Shown here piece after piece: positions 1-10,120 of a DNA stretch of 64,000 bases. The first letter of the stretch is position 1. The number at the start of each line of letters is the position of its first letter. This DNA comes from Ctena decussata. Taxonomy: Eukaryota; Mollusca; Bivalvia; Lucinida; Lucinidae. The stretch is taken from assembly GCA_963989385.1 (NCBI GenBank), contig OZ022509.1, positions 50,174,271 to 50,238,270 on the forward strand, written 5' to 3'. Both the position numbers and the translations under genes were made by a program. A model generated the notes under the pieces. That model worked only from the letters and a program-made list of their open reading frames with translations, was not told the DNA's origin and ran no database searches.

Positions 1-64
1 CACAATATAATATGGTGGTTCTATACAGACCTGGAACCAAGCATAAGAGTTCCGCGGAATGCGG

Positions 65-194
65 TGTCTCGCCTGTCAGCGCTTTGAGAAACTGACATAA
101 ACGCAAAAACTCGACAAAAGTTTACGCCGCCAATACCGATGTCGACACCGGAAAAGCAATACATATGTCTCGCTTCTGCTTCGCAGCCGAGACA
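65..194. mobile_element. Short TIR element (deletion derivative of the 9147-10120 family)
   Basis: The ends are TGTCTCGCCTG and CAGCCGAGACA, an imperfect inverted pair. The same outer sequences bound the longer element at 9147-10120, where the pair is perfect. This copy lacks the 155-bp tandem core. It lies immediately upstream of the Gypsy RNase H tail, so it probably inserted into that retroelement. A small hairpin with CCGCGGAATGCGG character precedes the left end in both copies. Confidence 0.6.
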
Positions 195-810
195 ATAAAA
201 CTGCGGATGCTCTTTCAAGGAAACCCGATAGTCTCACTTCATGTCCATCATATTGCAGGTATCAAGCCTACCGATTTGCCATGTGGAGGCTGTCATTAAT
301 GTGCGCGTGCAGATCAACAGTGGGTAACTTTACCAGAGACGTAGATGAAGCGGTAAATTTGGCGGGTCCATTATCTGGAGCAGTTGCAAACATTACTGTT
401 GATAAACGGCGGAGAAAGACCGTGTTAAACAGCAACAACCGAAGTGATATGGCTGTGAAATCAGAAAATGCAGGAAAGACGGTCTGCGGTTGTCAGCATC
501 AGGTATTCTCCAGATCAGATACACCTTTCAATCCTGAGTAAAATTGTGGTAAAGCCAATACTAAAGATCAATATGACATGGACTTGTCGGAAGAAAATGA
601 TGCTGATTGTATTGGGATAAGTGTTGCACATTTTGACATTGTCAGAACAGGAAAAGAAGCCATCAGAATATGTGCATGCACTGTAATTGTAATACCAGAG
701 GCATCGTCGGAACAACCCTCATGTTGAGGGTTCACTTTCGATGACCTGAAAACAGAGCAATGGAAAAATAAAGCTTTGAGAATTATAATGCAGTGGTTAC
801 TAAGAAATAG

Positions 811-1191
811 GTGCCACAAGATGGAGATCTATTCATTTCCAGTCCAGATCCCAAGTACTACTGGGTGAATAAAGATATGTTTCAGCTAGTTGATGGAGTT
901 CTCTTCAGACATAAGACTTATAGCAGAGATTTGGAATTTGTAATTCTAGATTGCATGAAAGACCCAGCGATGACATGGCATCATGATATTCCATCAACTG
1001 CTCATCAAGGAATCACTCGGACAAAGGCAAAGCTCAAGGAAAAACTCTTTTGGGTTCGGTTGTCAGGAGATGTTGAATCTTATGTGTTACCATGTTCCGT
1101 ATGCAGCCAGAACAAGACTAGAAAGTTGTCCAGGGACAACTTGTCGAGCCCGCAGTGCGCTATAGTGACCTATAATTATGTCAACACTTAG
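811..1191 (+). pseudogene. Integrase zinc-binding (H2C2) segment of the Gypsy relic
   Basis: The 126-residue open segment carries the linker and H2C2 zinc-binding module that precede an integrase core. Visible ligands are in HHDIPSTAHQG and, about 30 residues later, CSVC. It would bind the ends of the retroelement cDNA. The last residues (after about 1170) leave the family pattern where the tandem-repeat insertion begins. The integrase core resumes about 770 bp downstream. Confidence 0.8.
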
Positions 1192-1329
1192 TTACTATTT
1201 CACTCTAGAAAGAAGCTAGACAACATCATGCTCAGACAAGAAAATTTCTTCGTTTTCATAAATTTTCACAAAGGAAAAAAGGTAGAAATGATGACCAAGA
1301 AAACCTCTATTTATGAAAATTATATTATC

Positions 1330-1935
1330 TGACCTTCAAGTTTGACCTTGACCTCAGACCTATCCAAACAAATAAGTCACTTGACACTTCCACTCATCAA
1401 GAAGAACAATTGTGCCAAATTATTTTGAAATCCAGGCGTAAATGTAAAATAATGGCTGGGACAAGCTCAACTTGTGATGATTTTATCATCTGACCTTCAA
1501 GTGTGACCTTGAACTTGGACCTACCTGAACAAATGTTTCAAATGGCACTTCTGCTCATCAAGAAAACAATTCTGCCAAATAATTTAAAATCCATGCGTAA
1601 ATGTAGAAGTAATGGCTCGGACAAGCTCAATTTATGGCCATTTTATCATTTGACCTTCTAGTGTGACCTTGAACTTAGACCTACCTGAACAAAGGTTTAA
1701 ATGGCACTTCTACTCATCAAGGAGAACATTCGTTCCAAATTAGTTTGTAATCCATACATAAATGTAGAAGTAATGGCTCGGACAAGCTCAGTTTATGGCA
1801 ATTTTATCATTTGACCTTCAAGTGTGACCTTGACCTTGGACCTACCTGAACATATGTTTCAAATGGCACTTCTACTCATCAAAGAAAACGGTTGTGCCAA
1901 ATAATTTTGAAATCCATCTGCAAATGTAGAAGTTA
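1330..1935. repeat. Tandem repeat, about 4 units of 160 bp, inside the integrase
   Basis: The unit is marked by GACCTT(C/A)AAGTGTGACCTTG, seen near 1331, 1493, 1653 and 1814. Units are diverged. The block, with about 140 bp of leading sequence from 1191, separates the integrase zinc finger from the catalytic core. It is therefore an insertion or expansion within the retroelement. Repeats of this style are the cores of hairpin-ended bivalve elements, but I do not see hairpin ends here. Confidence 0.75.
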
Positions 1936-2515
1936 TGAATACCAGGCAGGTGCCCCTATGGAACGTGTTCGCATTGATTTTATAGGACCATTACCCAAGA
2001 CAGAACGAGGAAATGAGCATTGTCTAATGATAGTAGATCAGTTCACTAAATCGGTGGAATGTATACCATTACCATCTCAGAAGGCAGAAATAACTGCAAG
2101 AGCAGCGATAGATGAGTTCTTCTCTCGGTTTGGATTTCCCTTCCAGATATTTTCAGATCACGGCCGTAACTTCGAGAGTAAGTTGTTTGAAGCTCAGTGT
2201 AAGGCACTAGAAATTCACTAGGCAAGGACTACCCCGTACAGACCATCAGTAAATGGCCAGTTAGAGCGTTTCAATAGAACCTTGACGAACGCAGTGAGGT
2301 GTTTTCTCGGAAAGCCCAGAATAAGTGGGATCAGCACGTACAACAGATTGCAGGAGCCATGAGGGTCCCAGTCAATAGAAGTACAGGGTTTACTCCGAAT
2401 ATGCTCATGTTGGGCAGAGAGGTCAATACCCCAGCACAAAGTATGTTTCCAGGTGTGAAGGAAAACATGAAAATTATAATGACTATGTGTCTGGTATGGT
2501 GGAGACAATGAAGAG
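1936..2515 (+). pseudogene. Integrase catalytic core of the Gypsy relic
   Basis: This RNase H-fold DDE core would join retroelement cDNA to host DNA. First aspartate: RIDFIGPLP at about 1970. Second: SDHGRNFES at about 2155. Glutamate: NGQLERFNRTL at about 2255. A TAG interrupts the frame between the second and third motif. After about 2290 the frame shifts, though integrase-like sequence continues (GFTPNMLMLGRE at about 2389). Confidence 0.85.
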
Positions 2516-2829
2516 TGCTCGCGAGTGTGCTAGAAGTACCCTGAAAACATCACTTAAGAGAATGAAACGCAACTAAGATCTGCGCGTACTTCAAAGGCCT
2601 TATGCAGAAGATGTTGTTTATTTTTCAGATACAGCGACCGTGAAAGGTAAATCACATAATTAACTGCACGATGAAAAGGTCCAGCTTTAATTGTGAAGAA
2701 GCTGTCAGCATACCTTTACATAGTGAAGTTACGAAACGCAGTCTTCGTAGTAAATCATGACAGAATGATGCCTTCCTTGTAGGACAGGAAAGTGCCAGAT
2801 TGGATTACAAAATTCAGAATTTCAAAGAA

Positions 2830-3030
2830 ATAATTCAGGATCAGGATGAGGAAGATGACCAGAATATTGTGTCTGCAGGAAACCATACAGTGGTTGGTTC
2901 ATTATCCTATGAGATTTTGTGATGAATGGTTTCATGGTTCCTGTGTAAATATCACTGCTACGGATGCACTGGTGATAGAAATATTAGTGCAATGCCTGCA
3001 AAGGACAAGAGGTGATAGCCTGATACCTGT
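2830..3030 (+). pseudogene. PHD finger at the C-terminal end of the Gypsy pol relic
   Basis: A C4HC3 zinc-finger pattern can be read across frameshifts: YCVCRKPYSGWF at about 2860, CDEWFHGSCVNIT at about 2920-2960, and a terminal C-N-A-C near 2995. PHD fingers commonly read histone H3 tails. It follows the integrase C-terminal region after a short acidic stretch (DQDEEDDQ), so it probably belonged to the same polyprotein. At least one single-base deletion and one TAG are needed to explain the breaks. An adjacent unrelated gene cannot be excluded. Confidence 0.65.
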
Positions 3031-3402
3031 TTTTACTATTTTCAGGTAGCCAACAAGATGGCTTCAGAGTCTCAACCAAAGGACTTTGTCAACGGTCGAG
3101 GAGTATCTGGATCGCGGTCAAGTATGCAGACCACCAGAAGAATTTGCGAAACAGTTGGTGTTGTGTTGTGTCCTAGGTGCATTGGTGGAAAAGATGAGTG
3201 TAAACCTCTTGAGGAAACCCTGCTCAGAATGACGTCATTGGTAAAGTCAAAGTTAAATGAGCCAGACAGAAGAAACGTCAGTTCTTTCCAATCTTGGCTG
3301 AAGAATGCTGCTAAAGCCATGGACCTTTACCAGGTGATTAGTCGCCAATGGATCTGTACTAACGCTTTGAAATCGCTAGATCTAGCCAAGAGAAAGGTGT
3401 AG

Positions 3403-3515
3403 TACTATTATCCCACTAAAGGACGTAAAGATAGTCGAATTTACCCTGAAGGGGAGACATACTATTATCCCACTAAAGGACGTAAAGATAGTCGAATTTA
3501 CCCTGAAGGGGAGAC
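3403..3515. repeat. Two-copy tandem duplication, period 57 bp
   Basis: TACTATTATCCCACTAAAGG starts at 3403 and again at 3460, and the two copies are nearly identical. It lies at the end of the 114-codon open frame. Confidence 0.9.
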
Positions 3516-3539
3516 GAAATTGTTTGAGCTGACAGCGGA

Positions 3540-3800
3540 AGAAATTAAGAACCACGGCAGATGGATGTGCGCTCCCGGACTTGTAGTCAGGGAAAGAGAT
3601 CCCCAAGAAAAAAACTAAAACGACACGGCAGATGGATGCTCTCTCCCAAGCTTGAAGTCAGGGTAAGAGATCCTCAAGAAAAGAACCTCAGAAGAATGCT
3701 CGCTCCCGGACTTGTAGTCAGAGAAAGAGATCCCCAAAGAGAGAGAGAGAGAGTACTCTACAATCTACCAGATCTAACCGAGCCGAGACTTGTAGTCAGG
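3540..3800 (+). repeat. Minisatellite encoding a basic repeat
   Basis: About four diverged units of 65-75 bp share GACTTGTAGTCAG followed by an AAGAGATCC motif. Translation gives basic repeats such as SRTCSQGKRSP. A GA dinucleotide run lies near 3740-3752. Confidence 0.7.
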
Positions 3801-3850
3801 CCAGGACAGATATAAAAGAAAGCTAAAGAAATCTAAAGAGGACACGCAAG

Positions 3851-4077
3851 TTGGTTGGCTGGTTGTTTTGAGTTTAACGGCCCTTTGAGACAGTATTTCA
3901 GTCTATATCGGGCCGTCTCCCAAAGAGAGGGAGAAAGATGAGAGAAAAAATGTCAAAACAACCCCACCCGCACACACTGCAAGCACAGTAAGCCCTTGCC
4001 CTACTACTACTCAAATAAGTAGGACGCCCCGGCACTGGAAGTTACACACAGCAACTTTGCACCACCCAACCACCCCC
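3851..4077 (-). mobile_element. SINE-B, full copy, with target-site duplication
   Basis: This is the first of a dispersed family of about 210-240 bp. In sense orientation it ends with GGCCGTTAAACCC and a CAACC-type tail. ACACGCAAG flanks both sides (3842-3850 and 4078-4086), extending to 13 bp if the TTGG bases are counted. Insertion broke an open reading frame. Confidence 0.9.
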
Positions 4078-4186
4078 ACACGCAAGTTGGACCATCACAG
4101 GCAACAGTGCCAAAATCGGTGCACTGTGCCAAGAATATCCAGGAAGTTTGCAGCACAGAAGGCGAACGAACCTCATAACAGAAGGA

Positions 4187-4431
4187 TTTGGTTGGTTGGT
4201 TGTTTTGGTTTAACGGCCCTTTGAGACAGTATTTCAGTCTATATCGGGCCGTCTCCCAGAGAACGGAAGAAAGAAGGGAGAAGTGATAGACGAGAGAAAA
4301 TATGTACAAACAACCCCCACCCGCGTCTACTGCAAGCACAGGTCCTTGCCCTACTATTATCCAAATAAGTAGGACGCCTAGGCACTGGAAATTACACGCA
4401 GCATCATCGCACCACCCGACCACCCCGGTAA
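4187..4431 (-). mobile_element. SINE-B, full copy, with target-site duplication
   Basis: Same family and orientation as the copy at 3851. The flanks AACAGAAGGA (4177-4186) and AACAGAAAGA (4432-4441) match at 9 of 10 bases. Insertion broke the same coding relic a second time. Confidence 0.88.
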
Positions 4432-4487
4432 AACAGAAAGAACTGTCAGTCATGGGCCAGAGAGGGGCTTGTAGCTCTGATCAAAGG

Positions 4488-4518
4488 GATAGGACTACCT
4501 TCCGAAGGTAGTCCTATC
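4488..4518. repeat. 31-bp perfect palindrome
   Basis: The left arm GATAGGACTACCTTC is exactly complementary to the right arm GAAGGTAGTCCTATC, around one central base. It lies within the coding relic. Confidence 0.95.
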
Positions 4519-4740
4519 AATATTCTGCAGAGATCAGCCACTGGTCATAGAGAGGATCTAACAATCTCTATTTCAGGATTGAAAAAGACAACAACAAAAG
4601 ACATAGTCAGTCAGGTTCGCCAGAAGGCTAAGAACGTCGTGAAGTGGAACATAAAAGGAGAAAACGACGTTCAATTAAAAGGTGTTGGGTTCCTGGATGT
4701 ACCAGCGATGCCAAGTATTTACAAGCAAATTCAGTGAATT

Positions 4741-5853
4741 TATATCCCCCGCCGAAGTGGCCCTGATTTGTTTATGGTTTATTTTAAGTTACATAAAATT
4801 TCATTCACTGATTACTTAGTTACGGCTGAACTTGTGGATTGTAAATAAAATCAAGGGCAATAACTCTGGGATAAGTGAAATATAAGCTGAAGCTGTTACA
4901 CTTGTCTCAGCATCACTGCACAATGATGATACATTTTTTATTCAGTTTCAAGAAATTTTGTTCACCGATACCTAAGTTATGGCTAATTTGTGGATTTTAA
5001 ATCCATTCAGGGGCATTAAATCATGCATTAATGCAGCAATTATGACAAAACTTAATGTGCACTACTGTGTCATGACGGTACCTAATTATTTTAAGTTTCA
5101 TGAAATTCCATTTATTGGTTACTTAGTTATGACTCAATTTGTTTATTTTAAACCAATTCAAGGGCAATAGCTCATTGCTTACTCAAGCAATTCCAACAAA
5201 ACATAAGATGCACCAATGTGATATGGTGATACATATTTAGTATAAGTTTCATAGAATTCTATTCATTGATTACTTAGTTACGGCTAAATTTGTCAACCAT
5301 AAATTGATTCCAGGGCAATAACTCATGCACTACTGATGCCCTTCTGGGGAAATTTTATGTGCATAACCGCATTATGGTGATACATATTCAGTTTAAGTTT
5401 CATGAAGTTTTGATAATTGGTTACTTAGTTATAACTCATTTTATTAATTTTAACTCATTTTATTAATTTTAAATCCATTAAAGGGCAATAACTCATGCAC
5501 TACTGATGCCCTTCTGACGAAACTTTATGTGCATAACCGTGTTAAGGTGATACATATTCAGTTTAAGTTTCATGAAGTTCTGATATTTGGTTACTTAGTT
5601 ATGACTCATTTTATTAATTTTAAGTCCATTAAAGGGCAATAACTCATGCATTACTGAAGCCAGTCTGATGAAACTTCACGTGCATCAGCGTGTTATAGTG
5701 ATATATATTTATTTTAAGTTTCATGAAATTCCGTCCAGTGTTTACGTAGTTATGGCTCCGGAAGGACGGACGGACAGACAGAAGGACGGACGGACAGACA
5801 TACGGACGGACAGACATGGAGAAAACTATATCCCTCCGCCTTCGGCGGGGGAT
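4741..5853. mobile_element. Hairpin-ended tandem-core element (family H2)
   Basis: It begins with ATATCCCCCGCCGAAGTGG and ends in a hairpin at 5830-5853 (ATCCCTCCGCC against GGCGGGGGAT). A GGAC/GACA-rich tract at about 5760-5815 sits just inside that hairpin. The core is about six diverged units of 130-190 bp with motifs GTTTCATGAA and GGTTACTTAGTTA. This matches pearl/Helentron-like non-autonomous elements described in bivalves; that family call is an inference. No coding content. Confidence 0.7.
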
Positions 5854-6394
5854 AAAAAGCCCATGCCTAATTTGATCATATCCCTTCCATTTTTGACGAG
5901 CGACTCAACCATAAGATGAGCAGTCTTAAATGGTCATTGAAATGCTTTGAAACAAGCTGGGAGATGGTTACTGGGAAGGCCAGTTGAGTTGGATGGGCTA
6001 GTAGCTTTTAAAGTTGTTCAGAAAATATTTACCCAGCGACAAGAAACTGCCATTAGGGAGTTTTGTAAATTCCTTCACAAGCCAGTGCCAGACAAGTTCG
6101 TAATGGAGCCCTGTTGTTCGACAGGAGTGTTGCTTCACTGGAAGGCTCTTCTTCTGATAGCTGCTAGTTAAGGGGAGGAAAAACAGTACTGGCTGAAAAC
6201 TTTTAAGACTCCCGACGAAATGCCAGAAAGTCAGCCAGCTTTTCAAGTAAAAGTTTACCCGGTTTCACACTTCCATCTGGACTGGACTCTTCGGGATATG
6301 CAGCTCCCGCCTCAAGGAAGTTTGGATGAGGTTATTCACAACACTCCAGTAGACGAGGTCAAGAGAATCAATCTTGTAAGTGCCGTTGCCATCT

Positions 6395-6575
6395 ACTGTG
6401 ACCCTAGACCTACCCATCACAAAGGTATTTGCAGCAGATTCCACAACATATATCTGTAGGACCAGGATTTCATCCAAAACATGCCAGTGACCCTTGGACC
6501 TACCCATCAGAAAGGTATTTGCAGCAAATACCATAACATATATTTGTAGGACTAGGATTTCATCCAAAAAATGTC
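6395..6575 (+). repeat. 90-bp tandem duplication inside the TatD-like relic
   Basis: GACCTACCCATCA occurs at 6407 and 6497, each followed by a similar stretch ending in GGATTTCATCCAAAA. Both copies encode the same part of the protein up to FHPK, so this is a duplication within coding sequence. Confidence 0.85.
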
Positions 6576-6739
6576 AGAAACAGCCTGGCAAGAATTGAAG
6601 ACGAGGTGCATCAATTCCGAAGATTGATAAGGAATCCACGTGTAGTGGCGTATGGCGAGATTAGGCTGGACCACTCACAGCCTATGAAGCACTGGACATC
6701 CCAAGTGGAACTGTTCGAGATAGTGCTGCCGTTCTTAGA

Positions 6740-6970
6740 TTGATTGTTTTGGATTTAACGGCCCTTTGAGGCAGTATTTTAGTCTATATCGGGCCGTCTC
6801 CAAGAGAAGGAGAAAGAGGAGAAATGATAGACGAGAGAAAAATGGCCAAACAACACCCACCCGCACCTACTGCAAGCACAGTAGGCTCTTGCTCTATAAT
6901 GTTTCAAATCAGAAGGACGTCCCGGCACTGGAAGTTTCACACAGCACCATCGCACCACCCGACCACCCCC
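6740..6970 (-). mobile_element. SINE-B inserted in the TatD-like relic
   Basis: The flanks GCCGTTCTTAGA (6728-6739) and GCCGTTCGTAGA (6971-6982) match at 11 of 12. The host reading frame resumes across the gap: a segment ending LPF before the SINE and VEDRYVLVIHCRG after it. Confidence 0.92.
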
Positions 6971-7381
6971 GCCGTTCGTAGAGGATCGTTATGTACTTGT
7001 GATACATTGCCGTGGTATGCATGGAGACTGTGGGACAGAAGCCTTTCTGTTACTCCTCCATTGTATGAGGAAAAACGTTAGATTCCACCAATCCATGCAT
7101 TTTTATTGCTTCACATGAAACATGTGGTGGAAAGATGGTTAGAGGTGTTTCCAAGGACATTCTTTGGTTTGCAAATCTCGTGGACGGGTTTGATGAGCGA
7201 CAGACTGCAGCACTGTGCAGTCTGGAGGAGTCTCGCTTGCTCCTGGAATCGGATTCACATTATTTTCCGATCCAAGCCAGTTGTGGGTTGCAGCGGCAGC
7301 CAATGCCAGCCATCGCCAGAGCGGGTATTAGAGATAACACTGGCTAATGGACATCTCTATCGAGGACAGCAGTAATCCATT

Positions 7382-8300
7382 CCAGATGAGCTGGGCTTGT
7401 AGCTCGCTCATGTGTTTCCTACGGTGGTCAAGACAACGTCCAGCTGAGTTGGGCTTGTAGCTCGCTTATGTGCTTCATACTGTGGTCAAAGTAAAAAGTA
7501 TGCAAAGACCAGGAACTGAAACAATCAAAATCCAAATCCAGCCCTCAAACCATAGTTGGAAACAACTATGATTACAAATAATCAAGATACAGAGAACATA
7601 TGGCCAACCGAGTGAGCAGCTTGTTCCCAAAAGGTGGCCACTCAGCAACCCAAACCGAACAAAAAATAATAAGAACATACATAAGGTAAAACATCACAGA
7701 AACTCTGACACCAAAAACAGGCAACAGAGAACCACAACAGAACTACCGCCTTGGAACGGTCAGTAATGAATTACTGGGGGGCTTAAATCGATTTTACAGG
7801 CCCAACCTCACCCTCAGTTTCAAAACAACGTCCAGCTGAGTTGGGCTTGTAGCTCGTTTATGTGCTTCATCTGTGGTCAAGACAGTGGCAAATCAACATC
7901 CAGTTCGCTCATGTCAATTTCCAGTTGAGTGGGGCTTGTAGCTCGCTCGTGTCAACTTCCAATTGAGTGGGGCATGTAGCTCGCTCATGTCAACTTCCAG
8001 TCGAGTAGGGCTTCTAGCTCGCTCATGTCAACTTCCAGTTTAGTGGGGCTTGAAGCTCGCTCAAGAGAGTGGTCATATCAACATCTACATGAGCTTGGTT
8101 TGTACCTCGCTCGTGCGTTGTTGCGATCATGTCGCCTTCCTGTCAACAGAGCGAATTGGAGCAGACATCTTGTCTGTTCAGAAGTTATCGAAGAACCTGT
8201 GGTGTGTCTTGAGCTCTACGGAAGTGCGGACATGTCTGTTCAGAAGTTACCAAGGAGCCTATGGTTTGTCGAGAAGATTCCTGTGGACTTGTAGTTCACA
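7382..8300 (+). repeat. Minisatellite with GGGCTTGTAGCTCGCTCATGT core
   Basis: More than eight imperfect units of about 37-60 bp carry GAGT(G/T)GGGCTTGTAGCTCG. They are densest at 7827-8110. A non-repeat block at about 7492-7826 interrupts the array. No convincing coding frame was seen; open frames here are by-products of the repeat. Confidence 0.8.
7492..7826. other. Unassigned sequence interrupting the minisatellite
   Basis: A-rich sequence lies between two copies of the phrase CAACGTCCAGCTGAGTTGGG (about 7435 and 7821). The repeated flank suggests insertion or duplication. No protein motif recognised. Confidence 0.4.
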
Positions 8301-8576
8301 CAGTGCCCTGGTTGATGTAAGCTACACCTAAGAGGCAAGGTATCCTTGTGTGGGCCTGTGGCTAGCACATCTCTTTTCAACTTCCTAGCAATGGTGGAAC
8401 GTATCATTATAAAATTGGGAGGAGTGTAGTGACACATCGTCTTGGCCGGACTTCCGGGTCCAGATGTAAGTACCGGGGAAGAAGGCAAGGGGCGATAATC
8501 AGTGTACTTCCGTCGCACATGCACAAGCTGCTTTCCCTTTCGAGTTGGCGGTTTCATTCAACCGGACAAAGCTTTG

Positions 8577-8789
8577 ACTTGATTGATTTGGTTATGACGG
8601 TCCTTAGAGACAGTATTTCAGTCTATATCGGGCCGTCACCCAAAGAGAGGGAGAAAGGAGAGAAAAATGTCCATACAACCCGCACCTACTGCAAGCACAG
8701 TAGGCCCTTGCCCTATCATTATCCAAATCAATGGGACGCCCTGGCACTGGAAGTTATACCCAGCACCATCGCACCACCCAACCACCCCT
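8577..8789 (-). mobile_element. SINE-B, full copy, diverged
   Basis: It starts with TTGATTGATTTGGTTATGACGG and ends near ACCCAACCACCCC. No clear target duplication seen, perhaps because the right side adjoins another repeat fragment. Confidence 0.85.
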
Positions 8790-8948
8790 TGTTCAGTGGA
8801 GCGGAACCGTTTGAGCTATTTTGGTAGAGTGTCCCCCAAAGGAACATTTCTATGAAATTATTTCAAAGTCGTCTTAAGCAAAAGTTGACGGCGGACAAAG
8901 ACCGATCACAATTCCTCACCTTGAGCACTTCGTGCTCAGATAAGCTAA
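8790..8948 (-). mobile_element. Fragment of hairpin-ended element family H1
   Basis: One core unit (TTCAGTGGAGCGGAACCGTTTGAG) is followed by a GACGGCGGAC tract and the terminal hairpin CACCTTGAGCACTTCGTGCTC. It matches the end of the full element at 48002-50634. Confidence 0.8.
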
Positions 8949-9146
8949 AAACTCACGGTAATGGAAATTTGTTCGAAAGTATTCACGTCGCTTCGTTTTG
9001 CTAAATTCAACATGGCGGCGTTAGTTTTTCAACCTCATTAATATTTAACAAGTTTAGCTTGTGAAAAAGCTTGAGAGGTTATCCCTTAGCAAATGAATCT
9101 ATAGGAAACAAGTGGTAAAGCAGAACAAGAATCCCGCGGAATGCGG

Positions 9147-10120
9147 TGTCTCGCCTGCTAGCGCTTTGTCATAAAACAGAGCTAAATCAGCAAAGGTGTA
9201 TGCATGAACCAAGTTTCTTGGCTCTAGCCCTAGTTTCTGAGAAAGACCTAAATGTGAAAACTGGACAAAAAAATTGCAAAGTCAGTCAACTGTTAAATGT
9301 TGGTAAAGACTCAGTACTGATGATGACTTTGAGCTCTTCTCTTCCAGATGAAGGCATGACCCAAGTTCCATGGTTCTAGCCCTTTTAGTTTCTGAGAAAC
9401 AGACCTAAACGCGAAAACTAGACGAAAAATTGCAAAGTCAGTCAACCATAGAATGTAGGTCAAGACTCAATATTGATGATGGATTTGAGATTTACTCTTC
9501 CAGACGTAAGCATGAACCAAGTTTCATGGCTCTAGCCGTTATAAATTCTAAGAAAATGACCTATTCATGGAAACTTGACAAAAAATAGCAAAATCAGTCA
9601 ACCGTAAAATGTAGGTCAAGACTCAATATTGATGATGGCTTTGAGATCTACTCTTCCAGATGTATGCATGAACCAAGTTTCATGGCTCTAGCCATTATAG
9701 TTCCTGAGAAAATGACCTAAACGCAAAAACCCGATGAAAAATTGCAAAGTCAGTCAACCGTAAAATGTACGTCAAGACTCAGTATTGATGATGGCTTTGA
9801 GATCTACTCTTCCAGATGTATGCATGAATCAAGTTTCATGGCTCTAGCCATTATAGTTCCTGAGAAAATGACCTAAACGCAAAAACCCGATGAAAAATTG
9901 CAAAATCAGTCAACCGTAAAATGTAGGTCAAGACTCAGTATTGATGATGGCTTTGAGATCTACTCTTCCAGATGTATGCATGAATCAAGTTTCATGGCTC
10001 TAGCCCTTATAGTTTCTGAGAAACTGACCTAAACGCAAAAACCCGATGAAAGTTTACGCCGACGACGACGACACCGGAAAAGCAATACCTATGTATCGCC
10101 TCTGCTTCGCAGGCGAGACA
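9147..10120. mobile_element. TIR element with a 155-bp tandem core
   Basis: The perfect 11-bp terminal repeats are TGTCTCGCCTG (9147-9157) and CAGGCGAGACA (10110-10120). The core holds about five units of roughly 155 bp, each with a TCCAGATGTATGCATGAA motif (near 9346, 9501, 9656, 9810 and 9965). A short derivative lies at 65-194. Non-autonomous; no transposase seen. Confidence 0.75.

Larger units (their letters stand above)
187..3030 (+). pseudogene. pol (Ty3/Gypsy-like): Decayed Ty3/Gypsy-type pol (RNase H end, integrase, PHD finger)
   Basis: This is the 3' part of an LTR-retrotransposon polyprotein, which would copy RNA to DNA and insert it. Seen here: an RNase H-end motif DALSRKP at 206-226; an H2C2 integrase zinc-binding region at 811-1170 (AHQG, then CSVC); a D-D-E integrase core at 1936-2515 (IDFIGPLP, SDHG, NGQLERFNRTL); a GPY-like C-terminal stretch at about 2570-2800; and a PHD finger at about 2860-3020. 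Breaks seen: a TAG codon near 2219 just before the ARTTPYRP motif, a 160-bp tandem repeat between the zinc finger and the core, and several frameshifts after 2500. No LTR, gag or reverse transcriptase is visible, so the copy is partial and dead. The family call is firm; the exact clade is not. Confidence 0.85.
3050..4735 (+). pseudogene. Unidentified coding relic interrupted by two SINEs
   Basis: Several coding-like stretches lie in one direction: an open 114-codon frame at 3058-3402, a basic repeat section at 3540-3830, and an open frame ending in TGA at about 4735. If the two SINE-B copies and one copy of each target duplication are removed, one frame stays open from about 3842 to 4735. That is strong evidence that it was coding before the insertions. 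The last part (GVGFLDVPAMPSIYKQ) looks like a normal C-terminus. I recognise no family. It could be a host gene relic or a further part of a mobile element. Confidence 0.5.
5947..7375 (+). pseudogene. TatD-like metal-dependent hydrolase relic, split by a SINE
   Basis: TatD-family proteins are metal-dependent nucleases with a TIM-barrel fold. The metal-binding start HFHLD is at 6268-6282. After a frameshift the family motifs FHPK (about 6555) and VVAYGEIRLDHS (about 6644-6678, compare LGEIGLD) appear. After the SINE at 6740-6970 come VLVIHCRG (about 6994-7016) and RLLLESDSHYF (about 7235-7268), the usual C-terminal acidic metal motif. A 171-codon frame from 5947 is broken only by TAA at about 6169. 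The stretch before HFHLD may be the N-terminal extension seen in some invertebrate TatD-like proteins; I recall this rather than see it. Breaks: TAA, frameshifts, a 90-bp tandem duplication and the SINE. Confidence 0.7.
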
